Assembly (NCBI GenBank): GCA_001465935.1
Contig: LNKV01000028.1
Location: 310,001-374,000, forward strand
Origin: Clarireedia homoeocarpa
Taxonomy: Eukaryota; Ascomycota; Leotiomycetes; Helotiales; Rutstroemiaceae
Length of the DNA stretch: 64,000 bases
Direction of reading: 5' to 3'
Program-made: the position numbers and the translations under genes
Part shown: in pieces, positions 22,482 through 34,980 of the stretch
Position numbering within the stretch: the first letter of the stretch is position 1
Layout of the letters: the number at the start of each line of letters is the position of its first letter
The notes under the pieces: generated by a model
What the model saw: only the letters and a program-made list of their open reading frames with translations
Database searches by the model: none
What the model was told of the DNA's origin: nothing

Positions 22482-22840
22482 AAATTTATTATTTTTCTTT
22501 TTTGGCGTATCCTCTACCAGAGTGCCAAATAATGTTGTACATACTAAGGAAGTAACAGCAAACTTTTTTGGTTGTAACTTTTGATCTCGCTTAATCAAGA
22601 ATGTAAGATTACTGTACTGTACAGTGGAGTTAGTGGCTTATGAGCTGCCTCAGGTTCTTGCTGGGTATATATGCACTTGGCCTGTGGCCTTGGGTAAGCT
22701 GAAAACTTTCGAGCAACAATATGAAATTCCTTCACTAGTCACGTCTTACTGTAGTTTCTCAATAGATTATCTTGTACTTCTCTTTCACCTCTGTATTTCC
22801 TATTCGTGCCAGTTCCCACCAAGCTATCGCGACACCAGTC

Positions 22841-25555
22841 ATGGATCCATTAAGCATCTCCGCAAGTTTGATTGCGGTCATTCAGATTACAGGATCAGTC
22901 ATCTCAATATGTTATGATTACAGGCAAGGGGCAAAGCACGCGACGAAGGAAATTGTACAGATATCAGACGAACTTAGTAGTTTGAGGGATGTCTTGGATT
23001 CGTTGCTCAAATTGGTGGAGAAGTCATCCGCGTCTAATGGCGTCTCTCAATTATCCACATTTGAAATTCTTCTTAGAGAAGACGGACCACTGCTGGCGTG
23101 TAGCGCTGAACTGGAGAAGTTGAAGAAGACTTTAGAACCAGAGAAAGGATGGAGAGCTGTTAAAAAGACATTGGTATGGCCATTGAAAGAGGGGGATGTT
23201 CAAAAGACACTGGGAACTTTGGAGAGGTTGAAGAGCACCTTGCAACTAGGCCTGAGTGCAGATCAGACGTTAGTTCGGCGGGCATTAACGAATGAGGTAC
23301 TAGAAAAGCTCACTGGACTGCAGGAACTTGACTCTGGATCTCACGAATCGGATCGAAACGCAATTCAATGGTACAAGGTCATCGCATAACTAATCAGTAG
23401 GGAAGCTAAATGACATACAGATCAAACGCGGCAGGATATCTTCCAATGGCTAGGCGCTCCAGATTCCTTCACTACCCACGTAGCAAATTTCAAGAAACAT
23501 AAACCAACGACCGGGAAATGGTTTCTGACGTCCCGAAATTTCGAGAATTGGTATCGGAGCCCTGCCTCCTTCTTTTGGATATATGGAATTCGTAAGGCAC
23601 CCCGTCTTCGAGGAGATTGGGACGGGCTGATTTGAAATCCCAGCTGGCAGTGGAAAAACTGTACTATGGTGCTTACCATCTTGATTTCGATGATGGGTCT
23701 CTTTACTGACCGAGTTAGTTCGAGTATTATCCAGCATCTAACATTCAACATCGAAAGACAACCAAAGACAGCGATCGCTTATTTTTACTTCGATTTCAAT
23801 GGATATATTACTTCGATGCTGAAATCTCTCATCGCTCAACTTTCAGTACAGAGCGGAGGTTTATCGACACCGCTCAAGGACCTATACAACAACTACGGCA
23901 AAAAGGCATCCTCATCTCCTACAGATGAAGCTCTCCTACAAGCATTTCACGATATTTTATTATCTTTCCATAATGTCTATATTATCTTCGATGCTCTGGA
24001 TGAAGCTTCAAGAAACGATGAGCTCCTTTCCTTCATCACCAAAGTCCAAGGATGGCAGTATCAGCGGCTACATTTGCTCGTTACAAGCCGTCAGTTGCCG
24101 GAAATTGAGGACACGCTCTCAGATATTGTTACAGGAAAGATTTGTTTGCAGAATTCGGAAATTAGGCATGATATTGAGTACTATGTCATGGATATACTTG
24201 CGAACGATAAAACCATGTCCAAGTGGCCAAGGAAGCTGAGGATGGAGATTCAGAACAAGCTCGTTTACGAGGGGGATGGAATGTAAGTCTCTAATCGAAT
24301 TTAGGATGCCCAAGTGCCTGCATTAGAGCAGTCACCCACACAAGCAGCTAGTATCTTTCATCCCAGAGACAGGATGCTGACATTACTTAGGTTTCGATGG
24401 GTTGTATGTCAACTTGATATGTTCCGAAAATGTACAAGTGTTACGATGATTCGCAAAGCAATGACAACCCTACCGAAGAGTTTGGATGAAACCTATGAGC
24501 GGATACTGGAGCAGATCGATGAATCATATCACGCGGATGTCCGAAAAATACTTCAAGCGCTCACTGTGGCAAAGAAGTCCCTCACTGTTGATGAATTAGT
24601 CGAGGTCCTCGCGGTAAATTTCGATTTTGAAAATGAGCTCCCACAATTCGACGAGGATTCACGGCTACTAGATCCCCGCACAGTCCTAACTATGTGCTCT
24701 TCTCTTGTCACTAGACTAGAAGGAAAGTATAAAAGCTGGCGAGACATAGAGGAGGAAGATGAGGAGAAAGGACTAAAATTCAGATGGCATGAAGGCTATG
24801 CACGGAGCACATCGGCACCTGTCAGACTCGCGCACGCATCAGTGGCTGATTATCTTACCCAGCCGAAACAGTCCCAATTCTGCTTTACACGCCATGCGGC
24901 TCGTCAATTCATGGCTCAAGTATGCCTCGCCTATTTGCTCAATCCTAAATTCTCTTCTGGCCATGATCGCGCTTTGCTTATGCAGCGACATCAAGACTAC
25001 CCACTTCTACGCCACATAACTTTGAATTGGCCTCTTTATGTGAGGAGAGAAGAAGGTGACCCCGTTGACTACCTTGCGCCTTGTACAAAACAACTTTTAC
25101 AAGCCTTCTTCGCGTCACATAAACTTCCTGGTGGTGGTAATTATGCTTTCTGGCTGGGAATGATGATGCCATCTGCCCCTCCCAAAGCTCCTTATCTCAC
25201 GGGTACACATCCTCTTTACTATGCGGCGTCTTTCGGACTTGCCGATGTTGTGCGAATAATGCTCGATTCAGATAAAGACATAGACATTGATAAACTTGGA
25301 GGACGAGCGCATGCAACAGCTTTACATGTGGCATGCTTTAGAAATCATCCCGAAGTAGTAAAGATCTTATTGGAAAGAGGCGCAGATCCCAACTTAGCGA
25401 ATGATGTGGGGGAGAGTCCCTTGTATTTTGCGATCTATCATGACAGCAAGTCGGAGATGGTAGAGTTACTATTGAAATATGGGGCTCATGCTTCTGGTAG
25501 ACAACCACTTCGTTCTAGACTGAAAACAGGGGCTCGTGGTGTTCAGCAGGTCTAA
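22841..25555 (+). CDS. NLR-like protein: fungal N-terminal domain, NACHT, ankyrin repeats
   Basis: Five exons joined by hand: 22841-23377, 23435-23591, 23644-23668 (25 nt), 23719-24282 and 24391-25555, giving 815 residues. The N-terminus (MDPLSISASLIAVIQI) is the helical domain found at the start of many fungal STAND proteins (PigL_N-like). Next comes the pre-NACHT WL-APDSFTTHV segment. Walker A is GIPGSGKT (230-237), formed only after splicing the 25-nt exon. Walker B is VYIIFDALDEA (326-336), followed by a LLVTSR sensor-like motif. A winged-helix-type region (TLPKSLDETYERIL) precedes about three ankyrin repeats (699-795). Such proteins act in non-self recognition and regulated cell death; the partner is unknown. 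The acceptor of intron 1 at 23434 was chosen because it keeps the frame. A short extra 3' exon near 25651-25700 is possible. Confidence 0.88.
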
Positions 25556-27897
25556 AAGTTGATCCTTCGCTTTTAGGCTATTTTCGTTTGTTTCGCTTGA
25601 TAGCGATATGTCGAGGTTGTGTTCATCCAATTACATTGCTGACTGATTAGCAGGAAGCGATGAAGAACGCGAGTTAGCCCAGATCATAGCATTGGAGTAA
25701 GTTAGGTATAAGTTTAAGCGGAGATGAATTGCACGCAATTGTTCAGTGTTAAGGCATATGCGACAGCACATGTTGCGAGATCTTGTCGAGCGGCTGTTCT
25801 TGGGTACAAATGGCTACTACTCTACAGAGAAGAACGAGAAGCGCAAAGTCTTGGGTGCGAGATAACCCCCTAAATTCGTGCCACGATGAAGAGATATGAA
25901 TAGATACGCCGTTTTGTCGTTCAATTACTTTGATTCTTTGGCCCTCTGCATGCTCACAACAGGAAATATCTTTTGTTCGTGCAGAAGAACCATGAAGCAC
26001 TTCATCAAGCTGGAGGGTTTTCTTGTGGGTGGTAGGTATTTCGCGCCGATCGATCCCAACCTATATGTGGCATGAAATATCAGCATTCGTAGAGCTCTTG
26101 TGATAACTACGTGATTTTGGAGGTCAACGCCATTTCCTGTTTCTCAGATTTGAACTCGAATTTCTTGGAGTATAGTCTGTAAAAGATCTGTGCCTTCGAA
26201 CGATCACTCGTGGATTGTAAAAGTTCAACTCGATGGTATACAATTCAGCACAAACATTTCGATATGCAAGCACGACATTGAGGGGGGGAATTTGCAGTGA
26301 AAGACAAGACAACACTAATCAAACAAGCTTCCATGATATTCGAAAGAGGGGTTGCCGAGATAGCTTGATTTTCAGGTACATGATCGGCCAGAATAATATT
26401 TTGCCACGACTCCAGGTTTTGCAAAAGGAAACGTTGGACGAACTGGGGGTTTGCACCTTTACGAGTGTGGTGCGGGTTGGGAGATGCTGTGAGTGCATTG
26501 CCAAGAGATGCTGTGAGTGCACTGCCAAGAGAAGCTTCGTCAGCCCATGCATGCCAATATTATCGCCAAGTGATTTGGAATGCAAGCCTTGAGCTGCAAC
26601 AACCAATGTCAACAATCTCCGGACATTTGATGCAACTTTTCCTGCCAGTCAAGTAATGGGCACAGCGGGCTACTAACGCGGACAATCAAGAAAGTAGCAT
26701 CGCTATCTCCCACATCAGGAAGGTTTATATGTCGAGGAGCGGCCAAAGCAGTCCTCGGAGCGCCAGGCCTGTAGTTTTTGCCGTCCACTTCTGAAGATAT
26801 ATATGGCGAGTAATGATTAGAGTTCGCATTTCACGGCAAACGGCGATTAGGTGTAACAGCCGATAGTGGAGCCGGCGCGGCGTGCGCTGCCGAGACGGGA
26901 AGCTCAGATCTCTGGAGGCGCCACTAAAGCTTGTCAAGGACTGGTTAGGCTCGGCATATATTATATGATCCTGGCCACGTCCTCCCTGCTGATAACGAAT
27001 CAGAGGCACGAAATGGCGTGCAAAGTCATGGGGTTCTCTCTTCATGTGAGCGATCTGCGTGATTTCCGACATCGCTGACATGTGTGGGCCAACTGACTCG
27101 CATTTGGGACCTTCCATATTTCGCAAACTTGTCGACGAATACGCAACGTGTGGCTGAGACGGAGCACACCTTGGAGGGGTATAAGATGCAGGTTAAGATT
27201 GAAGATAAGCTTGTTCCTGTTCCCCACACCCAACTTGCTTATTCGATTGGTGGATGTTTTGGGCCTGCCCGCTCATGTCGCCGAGTTTTATCTAAGTAAA
27301 TTTCTATGAAGAATACTATTTGGAGATACGAGTAATAGGCGCGAAAACCAGGATGCGCGAAGATAAGAAAATAGAGAGATGGGATTCTGCGAAAGGACCT
27401 TCCTGATTACGGAAATATGTCGTCAATCACTCGGGCTTGTCAACACGGATCTTCAACCTCGAAGGAATGTGTTGTGCAACTGGTCTTTTTCGATCAGGAA
27501 GGTGGTCTGGGTTGATCGATACGGAATTTTGTACTTCGACAAACAAGCATTTCCAAGCCGGCACCCAGTGTACACTGGATGTATGCTGCCAAGTTGTCTG
27601 GAAAGTACCGACATGCATATCCGAATCGAGGTTGTTCGTCCGGACTTTCGTGATAACACACCATCAGGACAATCTATCAGGAAGGTAGGATAGGATGAGT
27701 AGGAGAACAATCGCCATCGACGCCAAGAATAAGTCGTCCATGATGTGTATATATACATCTATAACATCCTCCAAGTGTTCCTTTCTCTTCACCAGTCCAG
27801 CTGCAATCGTTACACAGAGTCCTACCAGGCATCTCCAATTCCAATCTTTCTCTTGATCACTCTTTCGTCAATCAACCAATCAACCACCTCAATCAAA
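25556..27897. other. Spacer before the acid protease gene
   Basis: About 2.3 kb with scattered short frames on both strands (for example minus-strand 26725-27126) and no recognised product. A TATATATA element at 27748-27755 lies about 145 bases before the protease ATG and is probably its core promoter. Confidence 0.55.
26481..26528. repeat. 24-bp tandem duplication
   Basis: GAGATGCTGTGAGTGCATTG plus CCAA is repeated once with a single base change. Confidence 0.9.
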
Positions 27898-28674
27898 ATG
27901 AAGTTCGCAACTATTGCCTCCGCCGCCCTCCTCGCTGGCTCTGCCGTGGCCGCCCCAGGCACAGCCATGCGCCGCGAGCGCGCCCAAAAGCGTGCCAAGA
28001 ACAACCACGGCAACCCTTTGATCCGAGTTGACGGACCCTCCGTGCTCGAGACCAACAAGACCAACGTCGAGTACTCCTCCAACTGGGCTGGCGCCGTTCT
28101 CGTCAGCACTGGCTTCACCAGCGTAACCGGAACCTTCACCGCGCCATCCCCCAGCTCTGCCGGATCTGGCTCCGCATGGGTTGGTATCGACGGCGACACC
28201 TGCGGCACTGCTATTCTCCAAACCGGTATTGACTGGACCCGCTCCGGTTCCTCCACCACCTACGATGCCTGGTACGAGTGGTACCCCGACTATGCGTATG
28301 ACTTCAGCGGCATTACCATCTCCGCCGGAGACAGCATTAAAGTAACTGTTACCGCGACATCCAAGACTGCTGGCACAGCCACCGTGCAGAACCTTACTAA
28401 GGGCAAGACCGTCACTCACACTTTCAACGGTGGTGTTGACGGCAACCTCTGCGAGTACAACGCCGAGTGGATTGTTGAGGATTTCGAAGAGGGCGGCGGG
28501 CTCGTATCCTTCGCCAACTTCGGCACCGTCACTTTCACCGGTGCTTCGGCTACTAAGAGCGGATCCACTGTCAATGCTAACGGTGCTACTATCATCGATC
28601 TTCAGCAGAATGGCGCCGTCAAGACTGACTGTTCGGCTTCGGGCTCGTCTGTTACCTGCAAATATGTTTCTTAA
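27898..28674 (+). CDS. Secreted acid protease, eqolisin family (peptidase G1)
   Basis: A single exon of 258 residues with the ATG at 27898 in a CAATCAAAATG context. A signal peptide (residues 1-19, ending AVAA) is followed by a basic propeptide with RRER and KR, a likely processing zone, and then the mature domain from about residue 56 (VEYSSNWAGAVL). The catalytic pair of the family is present: Q108 in TAILQTG and E190 in YNAEWIVEDFEE. The conserved GIDGDTC, TYDAWYEWYP and SFANFGTVTFT motifs match aspergilloglutamic and scytalidoglutamic peptidases. The enzyme cleaves proteins extracellularly at low pH and is pepstatin-insensitive. Plant-pathogenic relatives express such enzymes on acidified host tissue. 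The coding region is richer in GC at third positions than its flanks, suggesting high expression. Confidence 0.96.
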   Translation: MKFATIASAALLAGSAVAAPGTAMRRERAQKRAKNNHGNPLIRVDGPSVLETNKTNVEYSSNWAGAVLVSTGFTSVTGTFTAPSPSSAGSGSAWVGIDGDTCGTAILQTGIDWTRSGSSTTYDAWYEWYPDYAYDFSGITISAGDSIKVTVTATSKTAGTATVQNLTKGKTVTHTFNGGVDGNLCEYNAEWIVEDFEEGGGLVSFANFGTVTFTGASATKSGSTVNANGATIIDLQQNGAVKTDCSASGSSVTCKYVS

Positions 28675-29622
28675 GTAATGCAATTACGCAACTTGCAACT
28701 TTGGACCTGGTCCTTCACGGAAAATGAGTTGGATATAATTGATGAACTGGACTGAATTAGGTTGGAGTCGGTCGTGTTGGTGTGCTGGTGTGCTGGCTGC
28801 TTAATTGATGGTCGTCATGAGCGGAGATGATGCACAAAAAACAAAACTTGGTGGATTGCCCTCCCGAACTCTTTGAGCGACGGCTCTTTTTCGTGGGAGG
28901 AAAGCATGGTTTCTAGGTTTGGTGTTTATGCAAACGGTGACGTTTCAACTTGTCCATAGTTTCAAAGGTCATAATGAATGAAAAAAAAGAATTTCGAGCT
29001 CAGTCTTTCTTTTATATTGATGTTCTTGTTTGTGTATGTGAATGACTACATGTGGAATTCTGGTGTAATCGAAGACTCAGGATTTGGATAATGGTTTTAC
29101 TAGTTGCTGGTAATCTCGGAGATTTTAGAAACTGCTTCCAGAAGGTCGTACCATAGCGTATGCAGTGCTACGTTGTGGTCTCTTATTTAAACTAAAATTC
29201 ACGATATGCATGCATGCATGATCGATCGGGAAGATGCAGGAACCGTCTGACCTAGGTTAACATCTGAAATTTAGTAGCAAACTAAGCTGAACTAAACTAT
29301 CCAAAGCATACCGTGTCCTAAAAGACGACATGAAATTGAGGTCAAGAGAAAGAAATAGAAGGAAGCAATCAGACCGAGAAGGGAGAAAATAAAAAAATCA
29401 AACCCTTCAAAACGATTCCAAACACAACATGAAGAAAAGAAGGAAAAAATCACAAACCCAAACAATACCGCCAAACCCAAATCCGAAAAAGAACCAGAAT
29501 ACCCAAGCTCTATCAGCACCCGCTTTCTTTCCAGAAACCGCACTGCTCGCTCGCTCGTATACTATCAGATTGCAAAAACATTAGTAGTTCTGTCCAATCG
29601 ATCTCGAGGCGCCATCAACTCT
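28675..29622. other. Convergent intergenic region
   Basis: The 3' regions of the eqolisin and repeat-precursor genes. It contains the palindromic ATGCATGCATGCAT around 29208 and AT-rich tracts. No gene is seen. Confidence 0.6.
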
Positions 29623-30534
29623 TCAAAGAATACCAACAACGCTGGCCAAGGGGGAATCTTCTCCAAGACCAGCATCAACAGCAGGCCAGAAATTTTCAGT
29701 GGCACCGCCGAGAATCCCAGTAAGAGCATCTCCAGCACTAGTTCCAGCGCTTGCACTAGCCTGTTGTCGGGCCTTCAAAATGCCTACGACGCTGGCTAAG
29801 GGGGAATCTTGTCCGAGACCAGCATCAACAGCAGGCCAGAAATTTTCAGTGGCACCACCGAGAATTCCGGTGAGAGCGTCTCCAGCACTAGTTCCGGCAT
29901 TGGCGCTTGCCTGTTGTCTCCTCAAAACCCCAACAAGATTCTGTGAAGGCGAATCCTCTCCAAGGTTCTTATCAAAATCAGACCAAACCCCTGCAGTCAG
30001 ACCACTGAGCAGTCCAGACACCAGGTCGGCTTGTCTTTTTCTGACCACATCAACAACATTTTGTGTGGGAGAGTCCTCTCCAAGGTTCTTATCGAAGTCG
30101 GGCCAAAATCCAGCAGTCAAACCACCTAGGAGCCCGGTCACCATGTCGACTTGTCTCTTGGGCGATTCCTCCTCATGTCCTGTTTGTATCGCCTATTAGA
30201 CTTTTTGCCAGTACGAGCATAAAAAGACGAGGGAGATCAAAGGCGTTCAAATCAAAGAAAACTTACGTTTATCCCCAGGAGTTCCGTCATTGCGCGCATT
30301 GAGCAGTCCTGTCTCTGCGACGCCAAGAGAACCTTTGATATCATTGGTAGCGACGGCAAGCCCAGTTTCAGAGAGTATTCCGTTAAGCATAGCTGCCGCT
30401 TGAGCTTCGCCGGGAATATCTACGGCTAAAAATAACTGTTAGCTCGAGATTAATCTTAACTAAGATCATGTTTGCTCACGAGCTGCGAGCCCAAGAGGGA
30501 TGAGAATTGCTGCGAGGACAGTGGTGGAATGCAT
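29623..30534 (-). CDS. Secreted Kex2-type repeat precursor protein (four repeats)
   Basis: Three exons: 30534-30480, 30425-30267 and 30179-29623, joined in frame to 256 residues. Residues 1-18 (MHSTTVLAAILIPLGLAA) are a signal peptide, followed by a short pro-region to about residue 72. Four repeats of 40-50 residues follow. Each begins with Gln directly after a basic site: K79-R80, R118-K119-R120, R158-R159 and A208-R209, with another KR at 71-72. Each repeat carries LTGxLGG or a similar start, an aromatic FWP block, and LGEDSP or LGQDSP near its end. Repeats 3 and 4 are almost identical, with a 150-bp DNA period. This is the layout of Kex2-processed repeat proteins, which are cut in the Golgi to release several similar peptides. 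Some feed cyclic peptide (RiPP) pathways, but no UstY-like or other tailoring gene is in this window. The function is not known. Confidence 0.82.
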
Positions 30535-32565
30535 AGCAACTGATATAATGATTTGATTGAGTGAGAGAAGAGGGCTTGAAGTGAATTCTTCGGGATTAAT
30601 TGGAATGGAAGTGTATCAATGAAATGAGAAGGTTGATTGTATTGGAAGATGATGCTGAAGATTGACTTGTTGGATTGAGGATGAAGATGGAAATTTGAAG
30701 CAGAGAAAGACACATTGTATACCCATTCAACGGGCCATGATTGAGGCATTTTCCACATCTCCAGACTCCTCATCGAGATGTGAACGTCGCCATTCCCGAA
30801 GATGAAGCCGGCAGATTGTTACTGTAACACTTGACAAGTATGAGATAGGTGAGCCGTCGATAAAATTCGTCTGCTGACCTTGTAAGCACCGAAGTCACTT
30901 GAGTCTTGGTGGGTACAAGTCCTGGAATAACACATTCTTTGTTGCCCACACTGCAATCAGTACAAAGGGCTCAAACTAATGGGTATGGTGAAACTAACGG
31001 TGACCGGCGTAAGTATCCAAGTTGTGGGAACCGAAATAGGATTTCCAGAGACAGTGAGGCTTTCCAGCTCTAAGCAATAGCTACAATCAAGGAAACCCGG
31101 ACGGTACTTTTGCTCAGGACAGGGTAGTACGGTGCGGACATATTATCAATAGATCCGCAGAGAAAGGTAGCACAACAACAGCCAATCTTGATCCAAAGAA
31201 GTTCAATTCCTCGGCAAAGCTACAGGCAATGTTCACAGTAACTCGCCCGATCATTACAGAGCTCCCACCCGTAGCACCTTGTGGAGATAGGAAGCTTTTA
31301 CCGCATCATAGAATCTATGAATGCATCGGTGGTTTTTACGTTGGGAAGTAGGACAGAGTATCCCAGACGTACATTGAGTCATAGAAGCATCAGCAATAGT
31401 TCCGTATACCTAAAGACTGAAGAATAATACGAGGAAGAGCTATCAATTTCCTCCGCATCGCAGTGACAAAAGATGCCGGTGAGTATTTTTGAGATGAGAA
31501 ACGTGTTTGTGACCTGTATATTACTCGTATTTTGTCTGAAGACAGATCTGGTGTTTGGATTCACAAGTTTGTGCGTAACGGTAGAGGGATATAATTATGT
31601 TGAATCGACGATTGACGAAGGCGTCATTTGGAAGACGCAGGAAATGACTTTCTTGAATCTTCGATCGATTTGGGAGCGGAAACGACGACGTGTGAGTGAT
31701 GATTGACTCCCTCGAATTTTGAAACTCGAGTAGATGTTAGGCCAGCCCTCATTCCATCTCCACGTCTGCAAGTTGCTCCAAGAGCCCTTGATCATTTGCA
31801 TGTCCTCACCCACGCTTTGCATCAGTCCCATTATGTTCGCTGTCGTCGTTGCTGTGTTGAGTGGAGGGGAAACCTGAGAAGCAGTTAGAACTAATGATGT
31901 CTTCAGGATGAAACAATTCTTGTCTCGATCGAGGAAGAGTCCCTCTGGTGGCCGTTGCGTGCACAGCGAGCGTCGGTATTGTGTCCCCTCTATTTCCACC
32001 ATTATACGGCGCTTTTTCCGCACAAGGAGATGATGCTCGGGTCATCGAAAGGGAAATAATTGACATTGACTGCACCAACTTCAGCAGAGTTGCATATTTT
32101 CATAGGAGGGGACAATTGAAGTTTGGTTCGAATGAATGAGAAATGCCTTTCCAAGTTGATTTCACCTTTCGAAATCATGAACCGAATTGCTATACAAGAA
32201 CTCAAGGTCAACATTTTCAGTAACTCCACTCACACTATGTCTTCTGCAGTCTCTCGCTGAAAAGCTCGAACTACTATTGCAGCTCGCTTTAGTCAACAAT
32301 ACGACAGTCAAACGATCAGGAGTCCAAGCGAGGTATCCGCAGTACGCGAAGGAGGTGAACTATGCATGCTTGCAAGATGGCCCAATCGATAATGATGCCA
32401 TAATGCGACCTTCTCGGATCCGCACAAACACAAGTTTTGATGTGGAGCGTGGTATGAGGTCATATTGCCGCCGACGCACCCCGCGTCGAGAAAGGATAAG
32501 CTTCTTTTACTTGCGACATATGTAGAGTACAGCTGCTGAGCCTAATCTAAGAAAACCTTGCTCAC
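30535..32565. other. Promoter of the repeat precursor and unresolved sequence
   Basis: The first 300 bases are probably the promoter and 5' UTR of the minus-strand repeat-precursor gene. Beyond 31.5 kb, minus-strand frames (for example 31595-32023, 142 codons) look partly protein-like and may be 3' exons of the unknown gene listed next, but I could not join them convincingly. Confidence 0.4.
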
Positions 32566-34980
32566 CTCCAATTGCAAGAAATTCGAACCGTTCTTCTTCT
32601 GGTCCTGTGGCTATGCTTGCGTGTGAAGATACCCGTCCAATCTGGTAGAGACAAACAACCACACCACATATAGCTCCAGAATTGTTCCCACCTTCAACAT
32701 AATTGACGGCAGTATTCGATGTCGATCTCCTCGTTATCTCCTAATCGCAGATCCGAGTCATTCGTAACCTAGTCCATATTAGCTTATAGGAATATAATCC
32801 TGAAAAACCAACTAACTGCTTGTCTAGCAACTTCGCGAAGCCTTTTGTATGTCCTCAGTTGTTCTAGCCATACTGCACGCCCTAGGTCCTGGATTAATTG
32901 AAAATTCGCAGATGTCAGGACAAAATGAGCATGACCTTAATACCTTTACGCAAGGTGATTTCAGTCTCCTACATCCCTTTCCACAGGGTTATCATTTCCA
33001 ACGCTGCCACAACAATATGCATGCCACATGCGAGAAGAGCGGACAACTTGCCAAATGGGTGCCCCCTTTTCGGCCCGCATGTCAACAAGCAAGGTGGTTA
33101 ATTCTTCGTACGATCCTAGTAATAGATCGATGTGCGAAGAGAAAACAGCCCGCATTGTGCGTCAGTGCCATGTCATCATGGCATCACCAGCACTCATTGG
33201 TACAGACTTGGCAACCTCTACAATCCCTCCTCATGTTTAGTGATGCTGACAGTGACGATGATTTGCAGAGAAATTAACGCGCCGTACGACCTCAGCCTTC
33301 CATATTCTGGTATGCCGCAGGTGAAAGATAGAAACTTGCCGCTGTGCTTCGGGAAAGATACAGGGGGATAGAAAGAAATCGCGTCATAGTTCGCCACCGT
33401 TGAAATCTTACAAGTTGGGGATAACGTCTCTAGTTGGAAGTAGATAAACGATGGCCGGACGCAAAGGATCAACCACACCGACAAGATCAATTGCAAATGT
33501 CAGCTCATCAAAAGGAGAGGTCCAAACTGAGAGCGAGGTAGAAGGGGGTAAATGGGGTAGTGGTGTGATCATTGTGATAATAGCTGCATACTTACTCACC
33601 TAGCTTGCTTCTATGTATGTCATAAACGAAAGCCAAGGGAGTTGTAGCTCCATCACATCGTCGATGAGGCATGGCAACAGCCTTGCGCACGATTGTATGT
33701 TACCTTTTTGTTGCCGCTAGTTGCGAAATTAGAGCAAAAAGTAGACGATGTATGAACAAAGTGTCTCGAAGTCGCATTGTTGTATGAATAGTGGGGATAG
33801 TGTTAGTCCAGACCAAACTGATGTCAAGCAGACCTGGCAGGGGCCACTACCGAACTGTACCAATGATCTCATAGGCGCAGAACAAGCCTCCATACGCCGT
33901 TGGTACCTCGATTGACAAAGGGTGACATCTGCTTGTTTTTGCGGGAATCAGATTACCTCCGCCTGAACTTTGAAACACGCATTTCTAACTAAAGCGGAAT
34001 AATTCCCGATGATTTGAGATCAACGGTTAACTCATATTGCATTAGAAGTGGAGACCTTCAAAAGGACAGAGAAACTTTCTTGCAGCCAAAGGAATACGGC
34101 AGAAGGAAGGAATCCTGCAACAGCAAGAAACTATACCTGTATCTTCTACGTATGGCGGTCGGTGCCGGACGTAAGGCGCCGGAGCATTGCCACTCTATCT
34201 TCGACTCTCGAGCCTCTTCTCAATGAGTCGTTGATATCTCAGTTCTCGGGCTGTCAGCGAAAAGCTCCCTTATCACTTCGATTGTTAGTATTGCTGGTGG
34301 TCGGACAATCGCATTTCGCATACAATCCCTCAACCGCTTGCCGCGAAGTAGCAATGGTTCAGCCTTATTTGCTCTTGGTGCGTGAAGAGTTACCCAAACC
34401 CTCCCAACGCCGCCCTTTCCTAAATAGAAAATGTTCATCTCGCGTATTAAAAGGGATACGACGACATCCATGGGCCAGGCTAGTAATATGACTGACCGAG
34501 TATAGATTGTATTTAGGGTACCATATGAAGTGGCACTTGGTAACTAGGTAACCTGAGAGAGTGAGGTAGAACCGTGGGAAAGTTAATAATAGCCTCCTCG
34601 ACCAGAAGCTGCGCAATTGGATAAGCTGACGATGGTTGTGCTAGAAGACGAACGAACATGAACCGTTCTGAAAAGTTCCCAACTCTGAGCAATCCGCAAA
34701 AGGTAATATGTGACATCATAATAATCTCCTTGGCACGACGTAGTTGCTCGGGGGTTGCAAATATATGATTGGATGGATTAGCGAGTGCAGACCAATTCCC
34801 CAACCCCATAATTAGTTCCGCGTAGGATCTGCTGAGAATCGTGTGGATGCGCATTTTCAAGTGCGCCTGTCGCTCGACAAAGACAGTATGGATTTGCATT
34901 ATGACATCTCTGGCCCGAGCATTACTCGCGAAGTACGAGGCGCGGATGAATAAAGCCTTCAGGGATTCCCCAAAATACGC
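32566..34980 (-). CDS. Probable multi-exon gene of unknown function, partly resolved
   Basis: Several open segments on the minus strand are bounded by plausible GT..AG signals. One at 34980-34553 (142 codons) follows TATCTTAG, contains RASYFASNARARDVIMQIH and ends at a GTTACC donor. Two joined segments, 34114-34056 and 33962-33861, read through a 93-base intron in frame (PFEGGGNLIPAKTS). Further segments are 33526-33412, then from 33341, and 32740-32566 (containing NYVEGGNNSGAICGVVVC), preceded by GATTAG and followed by GTGAGC. A perfect TACTAAC branch site occurs at about 34289. A start could be at 35184 or lie elsewhere. I do not recognise the family. It may be one gene, two genes or a decaying gene; start, end and full exon order are not established. 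Confidence 0.35.

Noticed and set aside
23422..23751. Minus-strand frames inside the NLR gene
   Set aside because: They are antisense to exons 2-4, whose splicing gives the Walker A motif.
27889..28683. 264-codon minus-strand frame
   Set aside because: It is the antisense shadow of the eqolisin gene; the high GC at third positions of the real gene keeps it open.
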